A DNA stretch of 64,000 nucleotides from Combretum micranthum (lineage: Eukaryota; Streptophyta; Magnoliopsida; Myrtales; Combretaceae), in the NCBI GenBank assembly GCA_024138025.1, contig JAMXBD010004256.1, positions 1 to 64,000 of the forward strand, written 5' to 3'. The notes under the pieces were generated by a model. That model ran no database searches, was not told the origin of the DNA, and saw only the letters and a program-made list of their open reading frames with translations. Position numbers and translations under genes: made by a program. Positions 1 to 13,969 of the stretch are shown here, piece by piece. Numbering within the stretch: position 1 is the stretch's first letter; each line of letters starts with the position of its first letter.

Positions 1-3000
1 ATTCTGAGAATACCTAGATTTGGCATCAAAATCGAAATCTCACAAGATTACGAATTTGGGATAAAGAGAAACACTCTCAAAACAATTTCATTCAAAAACA
101 AGATATCCCGTCTCTTTGTAACCCTAGAATATATAATATGCTATTTTTACCAAAAAGGAAACCTATCTAAATAATACCTAGGGCGAAAACAAATGAACGT
201 GGAGATTAATGCCACAGACAGCATATAAAAAAGATTATCCAATGAAAAGAAGACATAAAGAAAAGTTACTAAAAATAGTAAAACGCGGTTTTGCGCTAAA
301 CGAAGGAATTTGACCGAAACCGCTTGGGTCACGACCGAAGCTTGTGAGTTATGTTCGTTGGATCGTTTCCCTTAGAATATGGTTCTCGCTCGGTAAAAAT
401 CCAAAACTCCCAATTACGAAACTGCCCTTATCAAATCCTGTGCCTTTTCTCCAAATAATTATTTGCTATCTCGTCCACTGCATCAATAAGTTTAGGTTTT
501 AGATATTAGAGATGGGTTAAACCTAGAGTGTATTAAATATTTTGGTAATGGTTGGTATCTTAAATGAATTTAAAACTTTAAGAAAACTTACTAGCGGATT
601 GATTACTTGTGTGTGGTCATTAAATTAGACCTAGTCTAAGGGATGACATCCCTGCTAGGTGATACCAACACAGTAGTAGCCGATTTGGTTCCTAGTTTTT
701 TTGGCAAAGAAAATAATTTCACTTAATATAAGTAAAAAAAAAATACAAAACAAATCTTTAGCTTGAAATAACATTAAAACTTAACAATAATTATTTATAA
801 ATCATTAGTTAAAAATAATTTTATAGTTATGTATTTATTTATATACAATCACTTAGACTTTTTTAGTTGTCATGTTAGCAATGTGACACAATAAAATATT
901 CAAAATATAAATAAATCTCAACAATATAAAAACAAATCTCATGTTGTTAAGAAAAAAAATGTCCACTTTGATTAGAAGTGTATATAAACTCACTAACACA
1001 TTATTTTAAATATATTTATTAATTTTTTTTGTCAATAATAACACATTAAATATCGTTAATAGAAAATAAATTTATGCTATTCACATGTTTAAATATTTGT
1101 TTTTTAATTACATTTTTTCTTTAATTTTCTTTTCTTCTATTTTTTCTTTTTTTTCCTTTTTATGGTATGAAACCGCAAGAGCTGCCAATTTTTTAGCCAG
1201 TTCCCGATCTAGCAATTTCAAAATCATTGGGTCAAAAGGTTTTAGGATTGGAACTGTAAAAACTTTGCTAGAATTGGAGGGTCCTAAGCCATCATCCCCA
1301 AACTTGTTTCCAGTTCAGGAACCACTAATGGTAGATGAAATCGATTTTCAATATGAAACCAACCCATAATAATCCCTAGATAGCATGAGTATAAACAAGT
1401 TGGGAACTTTGGCAACCACCGATGGGACATTTTGTGAATTAGGAAAAAGACAAAGCTTAAATTTGCGTAAATCAAAATGTTTTAAGTAGAAAATCTAGAT
1501 GCAACTCAACTTAATTCTCATAATCTCATCAAAATATGCATGCAAAGTAATTATTTAGCTCGAACAGAGAACATAATATCGTAGATAATAGGTCACATTC
1601 AAGTGATTGTCATATGTAGCAGGACTAAAAATTCAACTTTCCTGAACTTTAGTAAACCCTAAACGAGAAAAAGTATAAAAAATTACAATACCAGTTTAAA
1701 TAAATAAATATATATATATATATATATTAAATGTATGATAGAAGGACATAATGTTGTTATGAAATGTAATTTCAAAATTTTTTGTTCGATAGGCATAATC
1801 TTTTTTATAAAAGTACCCCACCAATGAGTAAATATAAGGTGGGTAAAATATATATTCCACCCATACTCTATCATATCAGATTTATATATGAAACCAACCT
1901 ATAACACCTCAAAACTACATGAAAATTACCCTATAAAATCTACAAGGCACTGTAGAGGCTGTAAATTTATTACCATTATTATTTTTATAAATTGAAATTT
2001 ACTGAATATTGTAAGTAATATACGGTTTCATGTATAAACAGATTACCTTACATTCATATATGCACCATTGTAACAAACTACCTTCCAGAGAAATTTAAGA
2101 AAAATATTTAACAAGTTCGCTTATGTCAAATAAATGTGGAATTTATAGTAAATTCAGATGATTAAAGATATATCTATATATTTTAGCTTCTAAAGACAAT
2201 CAACACTTTTACAAAACCTAAAAGATTAAACACATATAATCGAAGAATATATGTTATAATACAAAACATTACAAAAACCCACCTTAGAAAACAATAAGAT
2301 ACCTCGTCATTTGGAAGATCATAAATTATAATAGATTAGATTAAGGTCTACAAAAAATGGGAAGGGGGGAATCATATGGTCTTGGGCTCTTTTTTCCATT
2401 GGTTACAAAAATTAACAAATGTAAGGTGTGAAATATGCCATCTTCAGGTGCATAATTTCTGTAAATAAAGAAAAGAAGACATTTATAGGCCGAAAATAGT
2501 TACATTATTAGTTATTTTTTATTTATTAATATTATTTCGTATTTTTGCATGGTGAGTACTGGATATGCTGAGACATATAAATATATATATTAAAATATTA
2601 AAATACATGTTGTAAGTATTGGTTCTAAAAAAGTCTATATTGACAAGTCACTTCGAAAGGAGAATTTACTGTCTAATTAATCTTAATACCCACCCACATC
2701 ATGGTCGGTCAAATAAAGTACAAGTAATTATATGTTGATTAGGATTTACCGCTTACCTCTACAAGTAACATAACTATTAGAATTATTGCAATTTTCGTAT
2801 AAACGGAAAATAACATAATTGTAATTACTTTTTACGTATTGCATCATGCAGTGAAACATATCATATAAAACTTTGAATATCATATTTTTATATCATTAAT
2901 AATGATATATATATAATATATATATCAGGTATATTTAAAAAATCGTTTGCAAATCTATCCGCAAATTTAGCTTGACAACTAAAACTCATTCCCGTTGGCA

Positions 3001-3946
3001 CATTTTCTTATGTCCTCGTTGGAATCAAAATTCCAGCAATTACAACATGAAACATGACAATGCTACCAGTTTAGGAGTGCCATATAATATCCACGCACAG
3101 GCACAATCCGAAAATATCGCCATGTGTATCAGATCTAATATAGCCAAAAATTAACAAGTCGGCAATTTAGTCGAGTATTAATCACGTAGGATATTAGATT
3201 TCCTTGATGCACCGTCCATTTATATTTATTTAGAGAGAGGATAACTATATAGATGTTATTTTTAAAACAGGAATATTTATAATAAAATTGAAAAATAGAT
3301 CATTGAATGGCATTTTATAGGGTGAATATATGAATGGCTATTCATTATTTTACGTAACAGCAATTTATTATAAATTGTCATTCTTTTTAACTAAATATCA
3401 TAATATCAACTTTACATCGAATGAGAAATAAATAAATAACTATTAAGCCAAGTGTGCTGATTATAAGTTGTGCAATGCAAGGTATTATGTATCATATATG
3501 CTCTCAAAGATACATGTTCCAGAAATAATTACATATGTTTCTAGGATACACGATCAAAAAATAAATCTACATATTATAAGCTAGATTATTTCAGTTCCAA
3601 AACTTCACGGTCAGTATCAACAAGGTAGGGTATAATAAGATCTCATACTCTATAGACAATTGGTATTTACTCACCTCTAAAAAATGTAATCATGTTTTGC
3701 TGAGAATTATTAAAAAAGGGTTTCTAGCTTCCAAAGTCAATACAAAAAGCAAAAATTTTATATGTATTGACTAACATTGTTTGCTAGAAGAATTTCATCG
3801 AGGGAAAAATCTAAACTCCTTTTTCATTACTACATAATTAATATTTTGAGATTTTCAAACTATTTTATGAGGAAAGTTTAGTTAAAAGTGTGTCTCTACA
3901 TAAAGTTAAGTGAGCTACCTTAATAAATATTTTTTAGAAAGAAGGA
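1..3946. other. Gene-free AT-rich intergenic stretch
   Basis: I see no supportable gene here. The short open frames lack recognisable domains. The stretch holds a (TA)n tract near 1709-1727, one copy of a dispersed repeat (826-1084), and at about 1160-1370 a slightly GC-richer patch rich in GGTTC/GAACC words of the kind found in hAT-type elements. No complete element ends could be defined for that patch. Confidence 0.5.
826..1084 (+). repeat. Dispersed repeat family R1, copy 1
   Basis: This segment shares a series of words in the same order with 6966-7212 on the same strand: GTATTTATTTATA, GCAATGTGA, AAATCTCA, TTGATTAGAA, then AATAACACATTAAATA and TTCACATG. It also matches the reverse complement of about 52440-52650. 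The copies are diverged and AT-rich. It may be a non-autonomous or LTR-derived repeat; I could not define termini or a target duplication. Confidence 0.45.
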
Positions 3947-4048
3947 TACAAAAGTAATATACTCTACACTATTCCTAAGTTTAACCTGTTCCAATCTACA
4001 AAAGTAATATACTCTACACTATTCCTAAGTTTAACCTGTTCCAATCTA
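3947..4048. repeat. Exact 2 x 50-bp tandem duplication
   Basis: The 50-bp unit starting TACAAAAGTAATATACTC at 3947 is repeated immediately and without any mismatch from 3997, with the match running two bases into a third unit. Perfect identity implies a recent event such as replication slippage or unequal exchange, or an assembly duplication. No gene lies in it. Confidence 0.9.
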
Positions 4049-4383
4049 AACTAAGGAAAAGAAGGACTTGATTCTTCTTTTCTTAAAAGCTGCCCCTTCT
4101 TTTTCATAAACCATAGAGGCTTCCTTCTCAGTTAAGGGTTTTAGATTTTTTTCAGTGTTGTACTTTCTTGAATCGACATAGATATATGAGATCTCTTGCT
4201 AGTCAATTTAAGGAATAATTTCTCGCTAAAGGATTAAGCAAACTTAATTCTACTTCTCTCTTGAGGTTGTAGAGATCAAGGACTTGAAGTTTGTGCTTAA
4301 AACACGCACCAAAAGACAAGCAATATTCTATCATGTCTTTTAGTAGCAGTCTCTTTTTAATTGCAACAAAACGCTAGTGTTAT

Positions 4384-6098
4384 TGTTCTAACGCCCTAAT
4401 TTAAGGGCATTACAACCTTCTACGTATCCTTCTCTTCATAAGAACATGCCAAGACTATGAAATACTAATCTACAAATATATCAAAAGATAATTACTAAAA
4501 CTCACACATGATTACTTTAAAATGTCAATAAAATAATCTCTTTGAAAAACATGAACTATTAAAATCCAACTCTGCATATTATCAAACCAAATTTAACCTA
4601 ATAAACTAGTCTCGTAAAGTCTTCTATAGCTGATAACCTTCTAAAATAAAACTTTATAAAGATCTTCAATATCTCTCTCCCAATTCTCATGCTCAAGATC
4701 TATGGCCCTCACTGGATAGTCAAGTCCACTGTCGTTATTCCCATGATCAACATATATATCATACTCAGCTAAGTCATAAACAATATCATCTTCACCTATA
4801 CCTGTAAAATAAAGGAATGAGTGAAAAACACCTAGTACGCCAAACCATAAACACATGCACATGAATAGGAATCACATAACATCACATATACCTATTAACT
4901 AATGCAGTAAACAAAGTTTATTATCTTTGATTAACCAACAACCAACACAATTTAGAACCATTTGTAACTAGTCCTAAACCTGGAATAACTCATGACTCTA
5001 CAAAACAAGTTTTATACAAAATGCTTTTATATACATATATTGGTATTGGATGCAATCCACTCATTGTTGCGTACCATAATAAAGCCGGCGCAACTCCTAA
5101 TCTACCATAATCATCTCTAAGTGCAACTCCACTACAGACAACAACACACAATGATCATCAGGGCACCTCATTAGTATCACACTCTACGTAGTCTTTACTA
5201 ATCAAAGTCAAACACAAACAGCAAACTTTACTATTATAAGCCAGATAAAATTTAATTAATTTATTTTCTAACCCTATAAGCACAAACAGTAAGCAAGGTA
5301 AAGTCGCACATGTTTCGCTTTCAAAACTCCAAAATCAACAAATCCTTCTAAAAGATTATAAACCCTAATTTCACCATAATCTTGATCATCAACATCAAAA
5401 TTCGATTTCACATTCATAATTAAACTCTAACCCTAAAATCCACAATCTAAAACATAAAGTTTACAATATTAGATCCTCACACCTGTCTTCTAGGATTACC
5501 AGATAATGAAACCCCAAAAACACAGATTTCTCCAAAATTCCCTAAAATCCTCAATCAATAATAAATCAACTATTAGGAAATATCTCATCTTTAAAATAAC
5601 AAGAATTGCACAAATTTATACTTACACAAAGTTTCAGATCTCACGCCTTCTTGGCTATAGGACCAAATTACCAATCACAACTTAGGGTTTTGATCTCCAA
5701 TGAAGTCATCTCCACCATCTTGATTCCTCAAATCAAAGAAACAACCTTTACTAGAGAGATCATGCTAAAAGATTAATGAAAAGACTAGAAAGGAACCCAC
5801 TTACCTAAGATTTACGCCTAGGAAAAGATGTAAGGAATGAACAAAAGACCTAAGGCTTATATAGGAATTAAGAAACCCTATCACATAAAGAAAAGATGTT
5901 ATTTTTCATGAAAATATAGGCTAATATAAGGATGGCGGCTCAGGGGTGGCTTAGAAACAAAGGGTGCAAATTCACCATGTAAACCAGTCATACGCCTGTG
6001 GCTTTCACAACCAAGGTCGGCTACATTGTCACCAGCCTTGCACCTCCTCTTCCAATTCTTCATGAAAACTTCCCTCGAGTTCAATTCCGTTTGTTACA
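4384..6098 (-). mobile_element. Solo-LTR-like block, probably Ty3/gypsy
   Basis: Read on the minus strand the block opens with TGTAACAAACGG at 6098 and closes near 4384 with GGGCGTTAGAACA. About 240 bp downstream of its start there is a CTATATAAGCC box (about 5855), as expected for an LTR promoter. Further on it has a GTACTAGGTG...TTTACAG stretch similar to one in the LTR-like block at 13.97-16.57 kb. A palindromic TAATGCCCTTAAATTAGGGCGTTA sits at the terminal end. I found no matching 5-bp target duplication, so the ends may be decayed or wrong by some bases. No internal gag-pol flanks it, hence a solo LTR is the best reading. The 73-codon frame at 4641-4862 lies inside and is not taken as a gene. 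Confidence 0.45.
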
Positions 6099-7972
6099 TG
6101 ACAAAATTACCTCTTAAACAATTATATATTACAATACTACCCTTTATTATAATCTATTTGTTTGTATATTACAATTGTAATACTAGGAAAAGATTACCAT
6201 GATAAGGTAAGGTTAGAAGTTTTATTCGAAAGGCATACAATTTCAAGAGATTTAAGGTGATCAAGTTGATTTCCTTCCCTTTTTCCTTATTTCTTATCTT
6301 AAAACCATATGATTCTTGTGGCTTTAGTAAAAATCTACATTATCATTAAAAAAATTATGCTATAATCTTAGCGCTAAACACATTATATATATATATATAT
6401 ATAGATATATAGATGAGGTTTAAGTAGACTATGTAAAAGGGACCCTAGAATTCAAATAGGATCAAGGTAGGTGGAAATCAAGAGAGGAAAACCCATTATG
6501 ATCACAATTGTTTTTGTCTATATTACGAAAGAACCAAGCCCTTTTTGAGGAGCCACAATTGATTGGTCTAAATTAATGGTTAATAGGCTCGTAATTCCCT
6601 TAGTAATCAATCAATCCCCTATCAAACTAACAATTAATCAACCTTTTAAGCCTTTACAACCTAGCTTCCTTACTTTGTCCCATATGGCTCCTTTGAAGTT
6701 GTTAAATGTAGAGGTCCCCATGGACTGAGTGTCCAAGTCTAGTTCAAAAATTAACAAACCAAAACCGCATCATTAAGGCAGGTTAATTCCTGAATTATGG
6801 ACGTGCTAGTTCACAGAGTATGTCAACCTTAAACCAACCCGCCTATTTTTTAAGTTTTATAAAAATATATATAAAAAGAAAAAAATATTTAAAATAAAAT
6901 TTCAAACTAAAAATGGAAATTGGGCCTAAGAATACTATATTCTTCAACTCATTTTCTTAAGAAATTATCAAGAATGTGTATTTATTTATACACAAGCACA
7001 TCCAATTTTAGTTATAGTATGAGCGATGTGAGACTATAATAGATACTAAAAAAAGTTACAAAATAAAAAGAAATCTCACATTGATTAGAAATAAAATTAT
7101 GCTCATAATGAAACTCTATATAAAGCAACCAAACGTACTTTTAAATTACATTTATTTATTGTGTTTGTTATTAATAACGCATTAAATACTATAAATAAAT
7201 TCTATTTACATGAAAATAGCCTAAAAATTAAATGTTATTTATTTTTACTTTTTGGATTACTTTTTATTTTATAATTGTTTATTTTTTTATAAATATTAAT
7301 TTTTCATTTTCTTTTTTTTTAACTATACAAATGAGTAGATCGGTCATGATTTGTGGTCAATGAATTGGCCTAAAACTAAGGATCCTCAATTCCTTGTCAA
7401 ATCTAGTCATGGACCTACCATTTGAGTCAAGAGGTCTAGGTGGGACCGCTCCATGAAGATGTCTAGTTAATTGGATAGTTTAAGCTTTAATCAATGTATA
7501 AAATGTGAGTCCTAATTTAATAACAAATATTTATAACCATTAAAATGAAACTAAAGCTTAACGTTTTCATCATTTAATCATCGATGTTGACTAGATTCGT
7601 AGTTCAATAATTTAGTTATTTACTAGGTATGTAGTTGTCATAGTGTGTTGCTTGCTTATGATAAATAATAGAGGTAGCTTTTCGCTTAATAAATGTTTGT
7701 ATTGCCTGCATAGGCATGCAAACTTGTATATGATAATCATGGAAAAGGGTATGATGTTCTCATACATCTTGAATGAAGTGTTATATATTATTAGGTGCAA
7801 AGGTTACTATGATAACGTTGTAGGTCTTAGTATAAGAGAACCAAGTCTAATATAGTAAGTGAACAAAAAGGAAGTTACTGCAATGAGCCAATTTGTGGAA
7901 TGAGAGACATTGATCAACACATTGTGGACATAACCAATTGCTGATGGTTGCCTAAAGTGACAAACTAAATGG
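6099..7972. other. Intergenic stretch with dinucleotide repeat
   Basis: No gene seen. It holds an (AT)n tract at about 6384-6402 and the second copy of repeat R1 (6966-7212). Confidence 0.45.
6966..7212 (+). repeat. Dispersed repeat family R1, copy 2
   Basis: Same-strand relative of 826-1084. Shared words in order include GTATTTATTTATA, GCGATGTGAGAC (GCAATGTGACAC in copy 1), AAATCTCACATTGATTAGAA and TTAATAACGCATTAAATA, ending TTTACATG. Identity is moderate. Confidence 0.45.
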
Positions 7973-8340
7973 ATGAATTACACCAGAAAGTCACAACGTT
8001 TGATGGTAAGTTTATTTAAGATTCCAACGTTTTGAATAGTTAAAAAGAAGCTCCAATGTTTGGAGATAAATTCATTTAAGGCCTTCACGTTTGAAGAAAT
8101 GGGTCATTTGGGTCTCCAAGGACACATGACAACAGGAAAGAATATTTAACTAAAACTCAAAAGACTCTTCTCTAGTTCACATATATCGTTAGGGTCCTAA
8201 ATTAACTCACTTTTTCAAACGTTAGAATCTTAAATAAACTTACCCCTAAATGTTGAAACCTTTTTTTAACCATTCGAAACTTTAGAATCTTAAATCAACT
8301 TACCCTCAAACATTAAGACTTTCTTATGCAATTTTTCCCA
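7973..8340. mobile_element. Fold-back MITE, family F1, copy 1
   Basis: The two halves are imperfect inverted copies of each other: GATGAATTACACCAGAAAG at the left, TTATGCAATTTTTCCC at the right. Each arm is built from internal units that repeat the words AACGTTTGA, TAAGTTTATTTAAG and TAGTTAAAAAG. The same architecture recurs at 13140-13434, 51752-52187 and 56076-56418. No coding capacity. Ends are approximate. Confidence 0.5.
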
Positions 8341-9690
8341 AATTCAATATTAAAGAATTAGGGCTTTAGCATATAGTAATAAGATTGCCACATTTTGTGA
8401 ATTCATGTTTTGATGTCCACAAGACTAATTGTGTTGTAGGACTAATCTGTTATTGAGAAGCACATGGGAATTGGAACCAAAGTCTTTTCGAATTCCAAAT
8501 TACCAGGCTTATGTTTTGTATTCGGATTAAATAATATATCTCAATGAATCAATTGGTTGCATTAGTGACTTATGAGTTTGTGTTCAAGCGTTGCATTTGT
8601 GTTTTTATGCAATAGTCATGTATTGGATTTCATAACTAATAACCACCTTATTGGCATTTTATGGTTTCATCTGAAGGTGATGATGGTGCGTTCTATGAAT
8701 CATATGATAAATACGATATGATTAGGTGTAATGAAATTTGCTTGCTGGTAGTAATAATAGTAACGAATATGGAGATTATATCACACAATAGAAATTTAAA
8801 CGTAATATTTGATATTTTTGTTTAAGAGAATGCTTTACTTCTTCATGGGATACTTAGAATCTATATTTTGCTTAAAGTTTGCAATAGAAATTTGAGAATG
8901 AAAAATATGAAAAATATATATTAGTAAATACGAGCAAATGTGTTGAGCCTTTGTGTGTTTATACTATGATATGGATATGTGGTAGAGTTGTTTCGCCCCA
9001 TGACTTGTAGAAAAAAAAGGATAACAATATCTGATCTCATTTAACCTACAAAAGGAAAACATAATGAAAAGTTAGTCTTTTCAAAAAAAATTCTTTTATA
9101 AATAAAGTTTATCAATAATATTTTATTAGTCTTTAAAGCAAAGTCTCACATAATCACGTATAAGACCTATAATTGGTAATGACTTGAGGAAAAGGTTTGC
9201 AGTAGCCTTTTTCTCGTTTGGTAAATTGATCATTACTACCTACTTCCTCTCGTATTCCACTCAACAACCTAAGGTGAAAAACTCATCAACTTTCCTCAGC
9301 ATCCACATGAGCATAGGAACTACTTAACTTGACAATAACAAGACTAGTATCCACTTAAACAAATATTTCACAATGCAAGTTCAATTAACAAAGTAAGAGT
9401 ACTTGGAAGAGATTATTTGGTAAAAATACTTGAAAGAAAATACTAATTGCGACAACTATTATCATTGTCGATGTCATTACATTGGTAAATAGTGTTGCTA
9501 ACCATGCTTCAAGGATGTGAAGCTATCATATATTTCTACATATGTAAGAACATGTAAATATTTGACTACTCAAACTACCCTTTTACTTCTAATTTCATTT
9601 TCTTTTACTAGATTCTGAACTTCTTTTGACCTCTTTCACATAACTCAAGATGATGCTTCTTTGATTTTAGATAAGCTTAGATTTTTCATC
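8341..9690. other. Intergenic stretch
   Basis: AT-rich sequence without a supportable gene or element. Confidence 0.4.
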
Positions 9691-9699
9691 ATAAACATA

Positions 9700-11720
9700 C
9701 ACACAAGCAATACAAAAAATAACCTAAGAAATCATCATTAATACCTATTGTCACTTCCTATATAATTTTTCCATCCAATGAGACCCATGGTGATCTATTA
9801 ACGAGGTAGCACATCACGTTACTACTTCTACCTAAAACCTTTTAGGAAGCCTTATGTTCAGTCAAAAAAACTTGGCTTGTTTAGCTATAAACCTATTAAT
9901 CCTTTCTAAAACACCATCTATTATAGTGTTTTGCAAACTATTAAATGCTTTTGAATACCATCATCCTTATAGAAATTTTGAAATTATGATGATATAAAGT
10001 GGATGTCATTGCTTAATCTCAGATACTTAATACTATACCATCTAGTTCTCTATCGTCACTTTCCACATCTTGAACTTAGCTAAAACTCCTTTTTTCATTC
10101 ATAAGAAACACCTAAAATTTCTTAGAAAAATCATCAATAAATATAACAAAATATCAAGATCTCTCCTTAACAATTCTCTAGTATGTTCCCACACATCAAA
10201 ATGTACATATTCACAAATTCCTTCCATTTTTTCTTTTTATGTCATAAATTGTACCTCATATTGTTTCCTAAAACTCAATAGTTATAGAAGTTGAATTTGT
10301 AGCATGTAACTCCTTTCAATGAAAAACTTTTATGAAGTTTGATCTTCCCATTTCCACTAACATAACCCAACCAGATATGCCACAAAACAGTATTATCATT
10401 ATGTGACTCTACAACAATTACTCTGCCTATAGATATATTTCTTATTAGCTTATAAATGTTTCTTAGAATTCATTTACTTTATAAATGTTTCCAGCATTTC
10501 TTTTACCTTTCATTATAGTTATCAGTCCCTTACACACCCTAATGTAATCATCTGCAATTTTATAACCAAAGACATTGACATGCAAAGAACCTAAAGCCAA
10601 TTGATCATTTTCTAATTCTAATATATGCTTAACATCACACACAACATCCTGCTAACACTATTATGCATTCTTATTTTAAATTATTCCATTCCAATAACAA
10701 AATCACCTAATTAACCTGTATGATTTAAACTAGTCCTTGTTGGGAGTCATGTGAAAAAAGCAACTTTTGTCTAGAAGCCATGAGTGTATAGGTTGACATG
10801 ATGAAGCAGAGATCATATCCTCGTCTCTACAATCTAAATATTCATTTTGCACTACATTGACAAACTTTAATTATTCATCATTCTATTTCTTGTTTGGATA
10901 ATCCTTTCTAATACAATCCATCTACTAGCACTTGTAACAATGAACAATCTTTTAATTTATAGATTTCAACCTAAAGTTTCTTTTACTAGATCTTCTTTAC
11001 TATGCTTTCTCCTAAGATTCTTGTTTTCCACACATAAAACCCTTGTTTTGAGAGTTTTCAACAATATTCTATCTTCATTGGTTATTAATAAACAATGCCT
11101 GGGTAATTTTTTCCTCCCATACTATATTTTTACCTTTGGGTGCATGGTTATCAAATGTCCATATGAAGAAGACAAAAAAACATAGCAAGATAATAGTTGT
11201 ATCCCCATCTCCATCATAACATAAATTCTCTACAACTTGCTAGCTATGTGATTGAAAACATTCATATGTTTAACAAGGTCTACAACTTCTTAATTTTCGA
11301 CACATACATGATTTGCTTCAAATACAATTTGTTTATGAGATACTTCCACTATAAACACCCCAACTTTCTTCCAAACCTCTATTGCAAACATGAGGTTCCT
11401 GATGTGGCATTACTCTCCTACTACACAAAACTGAATAATTGCTATTCCTTGCACTTGCAATTCCACCCATTTGACTTCTTCCACGATTTTATGGTTTCTT
11501 TTTCTCTAATGTTTTCTACATCTCGTACTATGCCAATAAATTTGCATTCACACAATCTCAAACTATCAACTCCTCGAAGCTTCCCCACATCATATTTTAT
11601 ATTGAACCTAACTCTACAATGCTTTAAACAATTGTTGCACATAGAGACTTTATCTAAGGAGAAACTTGCACATGGGCCTTGTAAAGGAACATATTCATGG
11701 GATTAATGCTACATCCAATC
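9700..11720 (-). pseudogene. Decayed Ty1/copia gag-pol remnant
   Basis: On the minus strand, fragments of a copia polyprotein can be read in the correct order despite many stops and frameshifts. From the high-coordinate side these are a gag segment (words resembling KLYLKQ and later a CSLPSSY-like stretch, about 11.1-11.4 kb), then a gag zinc knuckle CYKC...GCIRKDYPNKK (about 10.87-10.95 kb). Next comes a GAG-pre-integrase segment with LWHIWLGY (about 10.36 kb). Integrase-like text follows, including a degraded version of the plant copia stretch ending in NGV.ER (about 9.90-9.98 kb) and a YVHDEKSKL-like segment (about 9.7 kb). Reverse transcriptase is not recognisable and LTRs were not found. 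Open frames on the opposite strand (10940-11185 and 11197-11706) are antisense shadows of this remnant. Confidence 0.6.
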
Positions 11721-13139
11721 CAAGTCCTTAAAATATTAGTTTAATAGGTCTTCTTTATTTATATATCACATAACCAATATCTATCAATATAGATATTTAA
11801 TTTTTCACCTAATTCACAAATGTATCCTATATGTATGCCGACCTTAAAACTTCAAAATTTCATAATGAAAGGAACTCAATGCAATGAAAGCTTTGGTGAT
11901 TATTAAAGGGAGAATGATCTAAAACTAATATTAACATATTATGAGATGATGTCTTTTAATCTAATAAGAGGTTTAAGCTAAACAAGGTATAATAGGCAAC
12001 ATAATTTTTATTTATAATGTTCAGATATATTTATTTATCAAGATACTTCAAATTGATGTTTGTAAACAAATCAAATATAAGTAGATAGCTTTTTTTTTTC
12101 ATTTATTCCTTTTTTTTTTTTTTTGTCATGTTAGAATAACATAAAATAAAAGAAGAAGAAGAAGAAGAGTCATGGTCAGCGATCATCATTCCATGTAAAG
12201 CGGTGAAAAAATAAATATAAATAACTTTTACTATATTGAGGCATGCCATGAAGTGTGGTATATAGTTGGAACAGAAGTAACAGTCATATGAAGTCTTTTT
12301 CTTTTTCTTCCTTGAAATTAATGGGTATGGATGCACGTGCATGATTGCAGTAAAGTTTTCATACTATTCTTTACTTTTGTTTCATTCATTTCACTTGACA
12401 ATGATTTGAGAATTCAAAGAGATTATGACTCTAGAACCAGATATATTTTTGCATTCTTTCAAATTGCTTCTTTTTTTTTTTTTTTCCTATAACTCAATGA
12501 TTGAGACTACTTGAATATTTAAAATACCATGGATTACATCCCAAGGAATTAATGTTAAAGTAAATTTGAATAAGGTATTGATATTTAAGTAGCTCAAAAA
12601 AATTAACATTATACACAGTGATTGTAATTAAGTATTAACATTTGTAATTAAATCACAAATCAACATTTTAAATGGGTGGTAAATAAATATAAAAATTGCA
12701 CTATTTCATATAGCGTTCATCTAATTTTTAACCACTTAAAACATTAATTTCTTATTTGCACCATTTTATATAATATTGATCTATTGTTTAACTACTTAAG
12801 ATGTTAATATCTTATCCAAAGACACCCTAAATATTGAAACGTCTTGATGAAATTTTTCCATTTGAAATACCTTATAATATTATTATAATGTCATTTTTAT
12901 TATTTTAACTTCAGCTATTGATTATATATTATAATATGTTAATAATATAAATTATAAAAAATCAAAAGAAGATACCTAAAGCAATTTGTTTCCTCTCAAA
13001 ACACCTTGCCCCCATCCCCCATTTTATGGGGCTTCAATTGAGACAAAAGGTAAGTACACAAAATCTTTTGGTACATGAATTAGAACCTATGGGAACCTGC
13101 CACTAATAGAATTTTTAATTTATGTCCCTTGAAAAATTG
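11721..13139. other. Intergenic stretch with simple repeats
   Basis: No gene seen. It contains T-tracts near 12091-12124 and 12471-12485, a short (GAA)n run near 12151-12168, and between about 12560 and 12870 sequence words shared with the F1 fold-back family (ACTACTTAAGATGTTAATA-type). Confidence 0.4.
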
Positions 13140-13434
13140 GTAAATTATATCGGAAGGTTATAATATTTGGAATTAAGTTTATTTGAGCTCAAAGTTTCGA
13201 ATGGTTCATTTGAGGTCACGATATTTAATGAAGTAGGTTAATTGAGGTCATCGTTGACATGTGTTAATAGGACAAAATTTTAATTAGAACTCAAAAAATC
13301 CGCCAGGTTGTGTCACATGTCAATGATTACATTAATTGACCTACTTCCTTAAAACATTGTGCTCTTAAATAAACAATTTGAAATATGTGATCTTAATAAA
13401 CTTATCTAAACGTTTGACATTTCATATAATTCAC
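13140..13434. mobile_element. Fold-back MITE, family F1, copy 2
   Basis: The left arm (TAAATTATATCGGAAGG onward) and the right arm (ending TTTCATATAATTC) are inverted copies over about 110 bp each. Shared arm words are AAGTTTATT, TTCAAATTGTT/TTCGAATGGTT, GAAGTAGGT and TTGACATGTG. The centre is TAATAGGACAAAATTTTAAT-like. It is non-coding and related to 7973-8340 by arm structure. Confidence 0.6.
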
Positions 13435-13796
13435 TCTTAAAAAAAAGGATAGGATCATAAAATTTTCTTAAGTATTTAAATCACATGTCTTATAAATTGT
13501 AGATCTCTATGGAGTCATTCAATTCATAATTCCATATAAAAGAAAAAAGGAAACTAATTAATAAACTAAAGGGAAAGTGCCAAATTTGTACCCAAACTGA
13601 AATGGCTTAACACTCAATGCATAATTAATTTAATATACAATTAATTAAATTATGCAATTTTGTTAAGTGTTTGGTTGATGAGAATTTAACGTGATAGTGT
13701 AAAATTAATGTGTGATATGTTTGCTTGAATGGTAAATAATTAGTTAATAAAATATGGTGTGATGGTATGATTTAGTGCTAGTGGTGTATAGCATGT

Positions 13797-13843
13797 ATAT
13801 GTTTTACTTGGTTTTTTTTTTGGGCCAAAATATGTTTTACTTG
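13797..13843. mobile_element. Poly(T) micro-insertion with 14-bp duplication
   Basis: ATATGTTTTACTTG occurs at 13797-13810 and again, exactly, at 13830-13843. Between the copies lie only 19 bases, GTTTTTTTTTTGGGCCAAA. A perfect 14-bp direct duplication around a short T-tract is the hallmark of target-primed retroposition. The insert is too short to carry an element body. Confidence 0.65.
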
Positions 13844-13969
13844 TTTGAAATATGAAAAATTTGTGAATATATTTTAGTTGATAAATTATACATGTTAAAA
13901 TATAATGTATTAATGTAATTTGATAATTTTGTTGACAGTTATATTAATACATGATAAATTCAAGTTTTA

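Noticed and set aside
10940..11706. Two plus-strand open frames of 81 and 169 codons
   Set aside because: They lie antisense to a decayed copia gag whose order of motifs is recognisable on the minus strand. Their composition is that of a shadow frame.
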